The translations under genes and the position numbers were made by a program. This document shows positions 1-12,324 of a stretch of DNA of 64,000 nt, one piece after another. Source of the stretch: Leptodontidium sp. MPI-SDFR-AT-0119 (taxonomy: Eukaryota; Ascomycota; Leotiomycetes; Helotiales; Leptodontidiaceae); contig JAHLEZ010000005.1 in the NCBI GenBank assembly GCA_020726505.1, positions 1 to 64,000 of the forward strand, in the 5' to 3' direction. Numbering within the stretch: position 1 is the first letter of the stretch; the number at the start of each line of letters is the position of its first letter. A model generated the notes under the pieces. The model saw nothing but the letters and a program-made list of their open reading frames with translations, searched no databases and was not told the DNA's origin.

Positions 1-3000
1 GAGCGATATAAGTAGCGTAATACGTGGGATAATAGATACCCTCGACTTTATAGAGCTCTTTAAAGGACTGTAGCCCGCGAACGACCGTAAGTAAAAGCCG
101 TAAGTAGTACCGCTCGCCCGAAACTGGGCTATAATAGTAAATACGGTTAATACTATACCCTCGCTAACGCTATACTTAGACTCTATAATCCGCTTTCTAA
201 ACAAAGTACTGTGGGAACTCGTAGTATAAGTACTAGCGGCTGTCCTCGTGCGTAGTATTATATTTAAAAAAGGCTATTAATATTAAGTAAGCGTTTGCGG
301 CCTTCGTGGCTACTTATTCAGGCGGGAGGTCGTCTGTAAAGTAGACTGTATACTGCCTAGGGAGGTAAATCGCTAAGTATTAGACTAGGGGGAACTCTTA
401 GTACGTTACGTACTTAAATAAGCGCTAGAAAGCCTCTGTAAGACTTACGTATCGTGCTTAGACATAACGGGTAATTTCGTCGTCTATACTAGAGACGGTA
501 ACTATCGTATAATCTGTCCTTTTATAAACGTACTTATAAATGTACTTAATCGCTTATATAAAAGCGTAAACCTTAACGTTAATATACGAGCGGAACTTTT
601 AAAGGAGGTATAAGTTATACGGGACTACTTAGCGGTTGTTATAAACGACTTCCTGGCCTAAGTAGCCTAGTTTACGGACCGTGAACGTCTAGCCGTCGTC
701 CCGGCGGTGGTACTCGGGATACCTGTCTTTGCGAACGATTATCGTAGCCGTAAACGCCTTTAAGAACTTCTTTTAGCACGCGAGCGAGGCCGTAAGCGTC
801 TTATAGACTATATATAGCGCTCTCGGGTTATTTTTAAGGCTATATAATCCGTGAGACATTTAACTAGTAACGACAACTGTAAGCTCACTTATAGGATCCC
901 ACGACAAGTCTAAAAGCTCGGCATAAACGACCTCGTCGACTAGCTCGAGTGTTAAGAAGACAGCCCCTCGCTTTAGGAATAAAAGTAAGTATATATATAA
1001 AAGGCCACGCTTTTAGTACTCGATCGTATAAACGTAGCCCGCGTATAATTTAAAAAGGTAATTCTTAAGGTCCGTAAGGAGCTCCTTTACTTTAAGTATA
1101 AAAACCTAGCAAAGGAGATTTAAACAATCGACAACTTATTATTCGCGTAAGAGATTTACTATAATCTTAAGCTAGTGCGGGTTAGTCGTAAACGTAATAA
1201 AAAAGCTCGGCTTACTAAAGTATTATATAATAACTATTAAGTCTTAAAAAAGCTATTATATAAAGCGATCGTTGCTAATAAAGCTTAATAGGAGGATAAA
1301 CCGACGGCCGAGGTCGCTTGTATTTACGTCCTCGCGGATAAGAGCATCTGTAAGCCTAGTATATACGTCCGCGTAAATGTTTTACTAGTGCGACTAGAGC
1401 TAGTTAAGTATTATTTTTTCGCAGGCGACATACGCGTCGACGATATATTACTATAAAAGGCGGCCGGCGTAAAAGAGCGGGGAGAAGACCTCACGGACGT
1501 AAAGGTAGTACTAGTAAAAGGCCTGTTACTTAAGCCGCGTTCGTTAACGGGTCCCGTTCCGGTCCCGTAATTATAAACCGTAATGTTAGTTAAGGTCGCT
1601 GTACAGGAAGAGTAAGACGTAGTGTAAGGGCATATACGTAGCGTATATAACGTTAATTGTATATATTTACGAACGCTCGCGGCCCCCTTTATAAACCGTA
1701 AAAACTAAGTCACGGCGGCTTATATTCGCATACTTATTTAAAATAATCGCCGTGACTTTGTTATTAGTCGGGAGATTCTCACGACGACGATCTGCGCCCG
1801 ACTCGATAATTAAGCGCATTTACGGATTAAGTAAGATCCGGAAATTAATCTATTAGTCCGTAAGACGCTCGCGGGTTGTTTTATAAACCGCAATAAATAG
1901 GTTATAGTTCGTAAGCGTATCCGTAAGCCGTAAAGGACTATATAATCTAAGTAAAGGAAGTTAATCGCCTATACGTTTGTTATAAAAAGTAGGTTATAAA
2001 AGAAGAGCTATATAAAGGAGGGTTCCTCGTAAGCTAGTAGCCGAAGTGGGCCTTAGAAATGAAAGAGCTTACTATAAATTTAAAAGCACTAAACGCCGCG
2101 TAAGAAGTCGATCCGTGTATCCTTCTTATAACTAATTAACGTAAAGGCAAAAGTATAGTTATATGCCTAAATATTCGTTTAAAAGTCTCGACAAAGTGAA
2201 TCGTCGCTTATAAAGAGATATTTAAGGTATAGCGGAGGCTCTCAAATCTAAGGAAACACGACGTCGCCCTTCTTATAATAGGCCTTAAAGACATCGTTTA
2301 TAAGGTAAAAGTGAAGGACCCCGCAGGCTATATAATAGCCCGTAAGCGGACTGAGAGTATATAGGGGAGCTAGTCGAAAGCGTGAGAGAAAGCCAAGAGG
2401 CTATATAATAAGTAAGTCGGCAGAAGGGTCTTTAAAGATATTAACTAGGGCTGTGACGGACGGTTAATAGGCCCGTTACTAGCGCCGCGGGGTTAGTTCG
2501 TCCGTAGAGACGTTTATAAGAGGCCGTCGACGGCGCCGTGAAGTAAGGAAAATATTTAGGTCAAGTTCTTATAAGACAAGGCGTTAATTAGTAGTTCGGG
2601 CACGTCGTCGCTCCTAGAGATAAGTTAAACGCGTCTTATAATAAATTAGAGGTATATAAATTATACAAGTTATATAAGTCTTATAGAGAGTACTTATACG
2701 CCTACAAGGGAAGGCCGAAACTAGCAAAAGACGGGCGCACGTTAAATAGGTTCGTAAATCGTTTATTTAAAAGGAATAATTATAAGTAAAGTAAAGCGTA
2801 AATAACGCGTTGTATTCTAAGGCTAAAGGTTTCGTATTTGTCACGTGAAAGTTTTTCTGACGTAAGGTAGCCCGACCGTACTTCAATATAGTAAAGAGAA
2901 GATAAGGCCACCGTCACACGTGATTGCTGTCTTTACAAAGTAAGCGTCATATGATCTTTACTTCTTTACTTACGATTTCAAGTATTTATTTTAATATTAC

Positions 3001-3180
3001 GACGATTATTATTATAATTTTAGTATAATAATAATTTTAATAAGATACAACTCGTGCGACCCTTATTAATGCGACTAATTAGCAAAAGTGTTATTATGTA
3101 ATGCGCAGGCGAATACTATTAGGCCTAATATTAGTATTTTATAATTATTTATTTTTTAGGGATAATCTAGAGCCTTAATT
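1..3180. repeat. RIP-degraded AT-rich repeat block
   Basis: No open frame of useful length exists on either strand for over 3 kb. TpA is extremely frequent and CpA/TpG rare, while CpG is kept: the first CpA on the + strand appears only at base 202. Loss of CpA/TpG with CpG retained is the signature of fungal RIP acting on repeated DNA. The parent element cannot be identified by eye; a transposable element is the likely source. The RIP character fades between about 2,950 and 3,250, where normal sequence begins. The block runs off the left edge of the window. Confidence 0.85.
2905..2952 (+). repeat. 48-bp repeat, mutated copy
   Basis: This stretch matches 10185-10232 at 43 of 48 positions, and all five differences are transitions. 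It contains a small imperfect hairpin (GTGATTGCT paired with AGCAAGCGTCAC in the other copy). It lies near the right end of the degraded block and is probably a conserved terminal part of the same repeat family. Confidence 0.7.
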
Positions 3181-3509
3181 CTTAAGTATAATGGACTTGG
3201 AAAATAGACTGCTATGAGTATGGTGTAACATGTTCTGTTTAAGGAAGCTGTATAAAGCACTACCAACGCAACCAGATTCTCTATATGCCTACATTGACCG
3301 GAGCTTTTTCATAATCCCCCTTCATCCGATATAGCGCATCTTCACTAATTTCGTAAATCAAATCTGAACTGAACTAAGTCGACAGCGTTACGACCCACCA
3401 CAGTAAAGTCCAACCCATCCTCTCTAGACATCTCCAGACTCCTTCAAATGAATCAAATGCGAAAGTAATAAGACTCTACTCGCAAGGGGCCAAGAGAAAG
3501 TAGTTCGGG

Positions 3510-4888
3510 CTACCTGGCGAGAAGCTTCACATCCTGCACAATTTTCCATATCCGGCGGCGGTTGATAAGACCAATGGAGCCAGGAATAAAGTCTTCCTTG
3601 TGCTTCAGATTCATGTTTTCTAAGCATGCCTGCCATTTAGCAGTATAGCCCGTGGACAGGTCAAGATTGGCCTCTCCAAAGTGGTCTTTCCTCAGCGATT
3701 TTGCGAGTCGTTTCCAGTCCCATGCCTGATTCGTCATTGATTCATCTTCCTCTCGTGCGAACTGACGGAATTGGTCATAATCGAGATCCCAGAGATAGCC
3801 AACGAGACGGCCGGAGAGTATCTGCTCCCGCCAGAATTTTTGGCCGGTGGGAAGACGTGCGGCGAGAGTTTTACTACAGCGACAGAGGCGGATAATCGAA
3901 CTTGTTTGCAAGAAGAATGTGATGTGATCTAGAACTTCAGTTGGAAGTTCTTCCAGAAAGGGACCATGCGAATGCTGGGATTCGATTGTAGCATGGGAAA
4001 ATGACGATGTTTCCTGCATTGCAGATTGTGGCCTTCGGGGAATGGGTAGAAGGCAGGACAGGATGTCAGATGAGAGCGTAAGATTTTTCATGGGATCTGC
4101 ACAGAGCCACTAGAGACAAGTTATTTCTATCAAATTTGAGCTCCGATTGTGATAGGATTGTGAAATACTCACCTCCCATTGATCCTCGCTTTCCCACTCT
4201 TGGCCCCAGAATTGCCGTGCACCGTAGTAGCCGTGCTCCCATTCAAGGCCTTGCAAGCCGAATGCAACCGCTGCTTGAGGACTCATGTTTTGCGCTGCTT
4301 TCATGTTGCGCTCATGTTGTTGACACAGCACTTTGTAGAAATCTTCCACCGTTGTTAAGGACGAAGTGGTAATTCTTTGATGCTTGCGCCAACATAGGGC
4401 ATGTTGAACAATGCTCAAGCAAGCTGTGTGGATAGGGAAGAGAACGCTTCCTGTTTCATCGGACTCGTAGACTTGCCATGGACCGTATCCAGAGTCTAAC
4501 CGCCATGAATTTTCAATGCCCTTGGTATCCTCGATGTTAACATATGGTCCGTTTCCCGCGGGGATCGATCCTAGTGCAGAAATATTGAAAGTGTGTTCGG
4601 ATGCTCCATGGCTTCCACGTATCTTTATATTAGTTGAAGGACTGGAATAAGACCAGGGAGAAGTGCGTTACCTAAAATTTGTATTGCCAATGACGCAGAA
4701 CTTGTTTAGCCACTAGTAGACAAGTGTTAATGAAAGCAGCTGATATCACAAGAGCGTGCTTTTTTATCTTCTTGGTGAGGGAGTTCATAACATACTTTAG
4801 TGCAGTCTGTGGGAAGCAAATCTGGATCATATGCAACCTCTTGCAACGGACAGCCGCAGAGAGCGCAGAAAATTTCAACTAAGCCCAT
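3510..4888 (-). CDS. F-box protein, five predicted exons
   Basis: Predicted exons (minus strand): 4888-4796, 4712-4672, 4641-4173, 4109-3510, with a reading frame of about 400 residues; the spliced model therefore has four coding segments. The N-terminus has a CALCG..L motif followed by WLNKF, as in a fungal F-box family. The middle has the LEWEHGYYGARQFWG motif. The last exon carries the F-box (LPTEVLDHITFFLQ through about residue 90 of that exon). F-box proteins link substrates to Skp1-Cul1 ubiquitin ligases; the target here is unknown. The ATG at 4888 was chosen because the CALCG motif follows at once. Introns at 4795-4713 and 4172-4110 are ordinary. The one at 4671-4642 would be only 30 nt, which is unusually short; that joint may be wrong or may mark a lesion. 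Confidence 0.75.
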
Positions 4889-6707
4889 ACTGAGAGGGAT
4901 AGCTGCTGGATGATGTTGCGCGAAGGGGAGCTGCCAATTGCGATTGTCATTAGCAAGATGCAAAGGACCGGACGATAGAAGTGTTTGTTCATCCAAAGTC
5001 GGCGACTCTCCCGGTGCCTTGGCAATGATGTTGGATACCTGCAACGGGGATCCCTGGTTCTTTGGGTTTGTGCAGACTGGGATGTCCTTCGGCAGGAGTA
5101 AAATTGCTGCTGTCGAGGCGGTCGTCACTCATGTGTCGGTGTACTTCTGTTCTGGTAGTTAGGTAGTATGAAAAACCGACCTTATTATTTTGCTTTAAGC
5201 ACGAAGGGTTCAGAAATCGGACATTTAACAAAACCCGACCACCGAAAGGACGTCGGTACGAAGTACTCTGCGGGCACGTTGCCTGTAGTATAAATCTAAA
5301 ACAAAGAAATCACCCACCCCACCCTCCCCCGCAATAAGGCTGTGCCCAGGCCTAGGATCCTTTGACCCCATATCCGTTTATGCCGAGTGATGTACGGAAC
5401 GTACGGCCATGCCGAAGGGGGTTTCAGGAATTGAACATCACACCCGCCGCCCCACACTGGCTTCAACGAAGTTTCAAGGTCTTTTGCGAAGGAACAAAAT
5501 GCCGCCCCCTAGAATTCCTGTCACCGATCTTGGCCCTAACCCTGTCCGTGTAGAGTTAGTAAGATGCAAAATTCGGCTCTAACTTTACTTCTTTTGTATA
5601 AGATTACAAGATTTAAGAATTAGTTACACACACACATACTTACACAGACTCAAATATCTAAGTCGCTTTGCACCTTATTAGATAAAAATGAACCTTTGTA
5701 ACTAGAAAAGAAAAGTTAAATTAATTGTTATAGTTTTCTCAAAGTCTGTAGCGCACAGACTTCAGCCACTTAGTTCGTAAAGGTCGTGCATTGGCAACCC
5801 AAAAATAACCCCTTCCCACGCGTTCGCATCACAGCTGGTGCAGGGCACAAATCGAGCTGCCGGACTGCGGCCCAGCACCTCCCAGCCGTTCCCAAGATAT
5901 GCGCGATCAAATATGCTCAACACACTGCATAAGCTTTTTCAAGCCTTGACACGCGCTTGTCCAACCTTAAAGTCCTTGGAGTGTCCTTTGAGCATTTTTC
6001 ATCGCTCCTGTCATCTAACTCACTTGCCCCACATTGTACATCCGAACACCTCGCACACCATACGCCAATTCCCTCCCTCCTCCGCCTACGAGTGAGTATG
6101 CATCATCGCAGGTTGCTTCATTGGTTTTCAATGCTAGCTTGCTCACCTGCTAGAAGATCTTTCAGCTCCTTTTAAGTTCGCCCGCAAATATATATATATA
6201 TATATATGTAAAGATAAAAGCATCGATACTCTAACAGCATCGATACTCTAACTGCCTGGGCTTCTCCAGGTTCGGAGGCGCACCGTGTATGAACCGTACG
6301 GGCCGACGCTGCTCGTTCCAGCTAGCCAGGTGCTTTGAACACGGCTGACCGATGCCCATCTACCAATGTCTCGACAAAAAGTAAAAAGCCTCGGAGCTAT
6401 TGTAGATTGTTCCATATGAACTCTATCTCAGCACTGTGGCGTACCCATCCTAAATTAAAACATGGCCGAACATGACGAGCTCTCAACTCCAGCATTCCAG
6501 GAAGTACTTGCTTGTAATGAATGTAAAAGCGTATCAGCAATCATCACTTTCATGCGCTGACTTGAATATATATTCTAGCCTTCCAGATCTTCCAGGACAT
6601 TTCCTCGCGGCTTTTTATAGCAGTCTGTATCTGAGCAGTCTTCGCACACTCTATTCTACTTGACCAACTTTGTTCATACGCCTCTGTCCTTTCATTTATT
6701 GTTAGCC
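4889..6707. other. Intergenic, no gene recognised
   Basis: Only short overlapping frames without recognisable motifs occur here. It holds a (TA)n tract near 6187-6207 and an adjacent perfect 17-bp tandem duplication. It must contain the promoters of the flanking divergent genes. Confidence 0.5.
6219..6252 (+). repeat. Perfect 17-bp tandem duplication
   Basis: AGCATCGATACTCTAAC occurs twice back to back (6219-6235 and 6236-6252), just after a TA dinucleotide tract. Confidence 0.95.
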
Positions 6708-9305
6708 ATGCTCCTCCCAACGGCTGCCGACTTCGCCCTCATCAGCACCTTTATCTCAATTGTACTTGCAGCTACGTCGAGTGGAGTCTCTATCAAGTCG
6801 TCTAGTACCTCTTCGTTGAATATTGCTTCCTCAAAATCATTCTCCTCATTCTCATCCTCGTCTTTTGTATCTGGAGCAATCACAACCACCCGGACATCAT
6901 CTTCAGTCAAGGCCATTTCTTCAAATGGAATATCCTCGAGCTCATCTTCAGTCAAGCCCTCCTCAAAAGAAATATCCTCGAGCGCATCATCGCACTCATC
7001 ATTCTCTACTTCAACAAAGACAGCGTCTTCTGCCATACCGCCGGCTTCCACTAAACCCTCTTCATCAAACACACGAGTCTCTAGTGCATCAGTATCACCA
7101 TCCTCCTCACTAAGCACAACATTTTCAAGCAGCAAATTTCTCCCATCTTCGAGTTCCACGTCATCAAGTATCACGTCTTCGGGTACCACGTCCTCGACAA
7201 GCACGGCTTTAATCTCCTCAGCTCCCTTGACAAGCAAGCCATCGACCTCGTTGTCTGCAACTAAAACGACTTCCACTAGCACAGGGACCCTCACCACTAC
7301 TGTAAGCGGAGGAGCTACCATCGTTGTCGCAGCTGGCGTATTTGTTGTGGGTGGGCCAGGTGGAGGTACAATAATTGTCAATGGCGTCGCTAGCACCATT
7401 GCTGCTGGAGCTACTGAGGTTGCGGGGGAGCCGAACTCAGAGAGTAATCCTAACACATCTAAAGACTTAACGATCACCACTCCATCCACATCAAGTCGAC
7501 CCACAACCTCGCCATCCACCACAAGTTCATCCACCTCGTCTTCGGTCAGCCCTACCGGGTCTTGCCTTCTATACCAGGATCCAGACTATCCAACTCCAGA
7601 TGATGGAGACACCCAAGCCGGGCTTGGTGATTTCAAGCGGTCGCTCGCCGGTCGTATTCCTATTCCTGATTCTCGTCCAGGCCTCGAAAAGAGGAGAGGA
7701 TCATTTACAGTGTTTTCGAATCCTGGGGGGCTTTCCTGTACTATTTCGGCAACAATTTCACAACCTTCATACCCTGGCCCCGGGGCTATTACAAGTATGG
7801 AGGCACTCCCTTCAGGAAACCCCGGTCGAAATGAAGCTCTTTTTCAGACGGCAAAATGGTGGTTGGTTGGGCGACAAGACTGCGGTGCCTTACCTTCCTT
7901 TACAAGTGTTGGCACGCAAGCCCTCCCAACAGCAGGTTCAAACGGTGTTCCTGTTGCAGTTGGGGGAAGAATTAGCCCGCTCGTAAACGTGGACCACGTT
8001 TGTAAGCATCCCTATTCATTTAAATCCTTTGTTTTAATCGCAATACTAAAATAATATAGGGGAAATGAAATTCCTCAACGACTTTTTAGGAAGCCAGTTA
8101 TCGAGTTCGTCTTTTGATTGCGATGACCTAAATGCAGTTTTTATGGCAAACGATCAAGCAAGGCCTACAAGTGCCACGCCTCAGCCACGTCTTCAAACAA
8201 TCTTCGATCAATTGCCTGGAAATCAATTTCCGGATTTCGCTGGAATGCTTGCAAGCACTAACAACATCAAAGGCACTGTACGTATCTAACATTTTCTTAC
8301 AGAACTTTTGCTCCCTCTGCCTCTAAGCACAAATCCTTGTATCAGCACTAATAAAAGCTAAAATAGATATTTACGCCAGGAGGGCTCAAGGCTTTAAAGC
8401 CAAAGAACTCGCTTTTAAATACCCAAACCGCGGCACTCTTTACACTTCAAGATATCTTTATCGCTTTTAGTATGTGCAATGACCCGGATGTTGCGCAGCT
8501 GTTTCGTAACACAAATACCCGGATGTTTGAGGCCTTGTAAGTAAAGATTATGCCTCTTTTACTATCACATGAAGCCTCAAATTAATTCTTAATCTTATAT
8601 AACAGCCAAGGCATCGACGAAGTAATCACAAATGGAGTAGGTCTTATCAAGTCTATCTTAGTTTCACTGCAAGTAATAAGCTAACCAGGCCTGGGGATGT
8701 AGTGCTTCACTCGCCAGGCAAATGGCTCTCCTATTTCTGCCACCTTCGCCTCTGCCTACTCAACTTTCATGGACCAACGCATCTCCACCGCCAATCGCGA
8801 AGCCTTCGCGTTCGCTACATCCCTAGTCAGCGGTAGCCTTGCAAAAGCTACAGGCACTGACGCTGCGGCTGTCGCCAGATTCACAAATAGCCCGCTCTTC
8901 ACAGCAAGCAACTTCGCCTTCAACTTCAACCTGGTGTACACTGGCACTACGCCTCTAAAAATGCGATCGCTCTTCAATCGCGCCGAGGCATGTCCTGTAA
9001 GATCCTCATCTAGTACTCTCACAACTCAACTACCAACTATCACTACCGTATCGAGTTCTCTTCCCGCAGTAACTGCTCCTGCTCCAACTTGCGACAATTC
9101 TATTGCAGGTAAGACACCGAATGAATGCTGCGCACAGCCGTCGGGTTCCTGCTTGGATTGTCAGTACACAGCGAACACAAATCCCTTTCCAGATTGCAGC
9201 AACTGCTTGGGTGTTGACGTCAAGGAAGGGATTCAGACATGTACCTACTGCTTCTGTGGTTGTCCATCAAGCCCAGAAATAATCACAAATACCACTGCAT
9301 GTTAA
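6708..9305 (+). CDS. Secreted Ser/Thr-rich protein with chitinase-type C-terminal region
   Basis: Five exons: 6708-8001, 8060-8277, 8367-8536, 8606-8636, 8703-9305, all joined in phase at GT...AG sites, giving about 771 residues. The first 24 residues look like a signal peptide. Residues of roughly 25-280 are Ser/Thr-rich and probably O-glycosylated. The following part (TAKWWLVGRQDCG, HVWEMKFLNDFL, CDDLNAVF, LPGN, MCNDPDV) resembles the region downstream of the catalytic domain in large fungal GH18 chitinases and related secreted proteins, but no GH18 catalytic DxxDxDxE motif is present. The C-terminus (about 75 residues) is cysteine-rich and ends at a cysteine, so no GPI signal is evident. 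Probably a cell-wall or extracellular protein. The family resemblance is from memory and moderate; the exon structure is well supported by frame. Confidence 0.72.
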
Positions 9306-9367
9306 GTCGGTTAAAGGTGTTGCGAACAAGCTGTGTTTCAGGAAGAATGAAGAAGGACAGCGGTTGT

Positions 9368-9684
9368 CACCCCGCTTAATTCCACCATTTTCCAATCAAT
9401 ACTCAATAACTCTATAACGCACCTACTTCTATACAATCTTTTGTAAAGTCTGAATCTCCTACTGAATCTGAATCTATCGCTATAACTTCTTGGTCTCTAG
9501 CCAAAATTTAAGCTTCTTGAATAAGTCACCACTCCACTATTCCAGCCACCCCGCTTAATTCCATCATTTTCTAATCAACATTTAATAACTTTACAACGCA
9601 CTTTTATATAATCTTTTGTAGAGTCTGAATCTTCTACTGATAGATTCTTAGTCTTTAGCTAAAATTTGAGCTTTTTGAGTAGCT
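9368..9684 (+). repeat. Diverged tandem duplication, two copies of about 150 bp
   Basis: Copy 1 (9368-about 9526) and copy 2 (9547-about 9684) both start with CACCCCGCTTAATTCCA and both end in AAAATTTRAGCTTYTTGA. Many differences between them are C/T or G/A. No coding frame. It could be the end region of a DNA transposon that has suffered RIP. Confidence 0.75.
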
Positions 9685-9718
9685 CTAATATCCGCAAACT
9701 TGGAATTTAAGTTAATCT

Positions 9719-10240
9719 GTTACGGCTGGCAAGAGGTTGATACGGCGAGTTGACTCTAACTTTGTATTTGGACCTAAAGCTACGCTCAGAATCGAGGAGA
9801 AAAGACAAGGAGGAAAGGAGAGCTCTCTGTAAGGGAGGGCTCGAGTATAAATACATGAAGACCCTCCTAATGGGGCCTAGCGTAGTCGAGTGCCATTCAC
9901 GTCAACATGTCGCAGGCTCGCCACCTAGTCTTCCCTATTGGGCTTAGCGCCGTCGCATAGCCAGCGATGCTACGAGCCTGTGTCGGTTAGAATACGAGGC
10001 GCATCGTAGGTCGTAACAAGAGCCTCATTTCCGGTATGCCAGCTAACCGAGCTTTACCGAGATTAATTGGCCCCATGGCGCTCCCCTTTTGTATATAGAG
10101 CTCTTTTCTCCTTACTTTCTTTCCTACCTAGTTGTAGATTCTAAGAGACTCTTGTTATCTTCATATGTCTGGTGTTGATATGTGAGGCCGCTGTCACACG
10201 TGATTGCTGTCTTTACAGAGCAAGCGTCACATCAAGTCAA
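9719..10240 (+). repeat. Possible solo LTR or transposon end
   Basis: The block begins TGTTACGGC, has a promoter-like TGTATATAGAG near 10093, and ends with the better-preserved copy of the 48-bp repeat (10185-10232) also found at 2905. These features resemble a retrotransposon LTR, but I cannot see a matching second LTR or a target-site duplication. A second TGTTACGAACG-type start lies at 10380, suggesting nested remnants. Confidence 0.4.
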
Positions 10241-10975
10241 CGTAGGTTGGGCAGTAGCTGTATACAAATATGAAAATTTTCTATTTGAAATAATCAGCAA
10301 CCAAATGGGATAGAGCCCTTGATTAGGTGCTGAATAAAAGAATAATTTATTTTTAATTTTATTATCTGGCAGCCCTATTGTTACGAACGCTTTCGGGTCA
10401 CGGGACTCGGGGAGCCCAGGACAGGATAGTACTTAGGACCATAGGCTCAGGAGGTGTATGATCTTAGGCCAGCATAGCTAGGAGAGTAGTGCACTTAGGA
10501 CACTCCCTCTAGGAGACTCTAATATTTAGGATTTCATTCCCAGTCACATGTACGTAGATAGTTGTAATAGGTACAAATTTAACGAGTTGCTGCGTCATCT
10601 CAAAACGGCTGCACAGGTAAACCTCAACTCTTTTTTGTATCACCTAATTTATAATCTTCTACGCTTCCTACGGTTAGAAACCGATCCGAATCTACCGAGA
10701 GCTAAGACACAAAGCTTGTGGTGGAATTCGAAGGTTCATGCGCGGCACAGCTGCAAAGGAAACCCGCTTCGACAATGTCACTGTTTTCCATTCTTCAAGA
10801 TATTTCCCTCAGATTGTTGGAGATCTGCCGTAATGATTGATTATCTGTTTTCTTCTATCTCTGCTGTTTCATCATGGTCTTCTCTTCTTCATCCTGCCGT
10901 CCTTAAATTGGAGCCGTGTACAAGTTCTAGTCATGTGCGCCATCAAGTTTCTGAATTAATCTTACAAGAAATGAA
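10241..10975. other. Intergenic with repeat remnants
   Basis: Starts with repeat-like sequence containing TGTTACGAACG at 10380 and a directly repeated CTTAGGAC motif. A 188-residue frame at 10548-11114 (+) partly overlaps the ankyrin gene antisense and has no recognisable motif. No gene supported. Confidence 0.45.
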
Positions 10976-12324
10976 TCAGAGGTTCGCAGTTTGGCTTTTC
11001 TCGAGAAATTTCCAATATTTTCCTTTTGACATCTCTGCGATTGTGGGTACCAGCGGCGTTTCCTCAGCTACCGGTGGCAAAATATATCTCTCCGAACTTG
11101 GCACGAAGTTGTGAATGAGATCCACAATCTCTGGGAATGGTTGGAGCGGGTTTGCAGCTAAGTCTTCAGCGGTTTGACCCCAACTGTCCTTTAAACACTT
11201 GTGCGCTCCTCTCTCCAGCAACAATTTCACTATATCAGCTCTCCCTCTTTCTGCTGCTTGGTGCAATGCCGTTCGATAACCAGGCATGGGCGTGAAAGGA
11301 TCATCGAAACCTGGTCTGTCCCGAAGATTGACGTCTATGCCGGTATCGAGTATCATGTCGACCATTTGTGGACTGTTTGACGTAGCAAAGAACAAAATCA
11401 AGCCCGTGAAAGAGTTAGGTTCGCATTTTGTAAGAAGCCACCGAACAAATTCCGGGTTCATTTTGGATACTGCTGAGCAGAAGAAGTTTTCTGTGACAAC
11501 AAATCCACGCGCGATCAAGAAGTCAAGTAGTTCGGTAGCCGGAAGCCTAGGTGACAAAGCTTTATCCGCCCAGGAGTTGAAGTCGAGTCCCGGATATATG
11601 CCATCTGCAGGTGGAGAATATGTAGGGTCGAATTTGCTGCCGCTTTCTTTTAGGTAAAGCCCCCTTCCAAGAAGAATAGACCACATCGTAACATCGGGGT
11701 GTGTCCTCGAAATCGCACTCTGCAAAGGCCGGAGTTTAGAGCCAGCTAGTCGCACGAGGTAATTGTCAAGACTCAGAAAGTAGTTTAAGAGCTTGATCCT
11801 GCCCGTCATACATGCAATGCAGAGCAGGCCTTCGTACAGATTCGTCGATATTCCGTACAGCTCGAGCGAGCCTAGAACAAGCGGAGTTTGAATTGTGACT
11901 ACTTCAGTTTCTCCGAACCAAGAGTTAAGGACTAGCTCTTTGATGCTGCTTGTGTCTACCAATTAGTTAGCATTGAATCGTCACTCAAATTGGATCCTTG
12001 TTTCAATATATTCTTACCCTCGATGATTACAGTATCCAACTGTTCGGTACAAGCGTGGAACACCATGCTCAGTGGATCAGATAGGGTCATAGTAGATTTG
12101 TCTTCAGGGTGCCGAACGCCACTAAGATGCGCAAGCATGCGGTTCAGATAATCATCGCTACACAATATTCCACGATCATGTGCTAAGTAGTTGTAATGAA
12201 AACACGCCTGAGTAGTAGGTGGATAATAAGGTGGCATTCTGCCTTTCTGAAATGATGATATTATTTGTGAAGGATGAAGCTGGACGTTGTTGTTTGGACG
12301 CAAAGTTGCTATATAAACCAACAT
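10976..12324 (-). CDS. Ankyrin-repeat protein
   Basis: Two exons, 12324-12018 and 11955-10976, joined by a 62-nt intron (GTAAGA...GCTAAC...TAG) in phase, giving about 428 residues. The C-terminal third has one clear ankyrin unit (TALHQAAERGRADIVKLLLERGA followed by D.WGQTAEDLA), preceded by weaker repeats (LLCIACMTGRIKLLNYFL and MVDMILDTGIDVNLRD). Ankyrin repeats mediate protein binding; the partner is unknown. The start could instead be the ATG at 12237 (MPPYYPP), since the first 29 residues show nothing typical. Two frames that look separate without splicing are one gene here. Confidence 0.72.

Noticed and set aside
6692..7534. 280-residue minus-strand frame rich in Val/Glu/Asp
   Set aside because: It is the antisense shadow of the Ser/Thr-rich secreted gene on the + strand, created by its serine codons; the + strand has the signal peptide and the introns.
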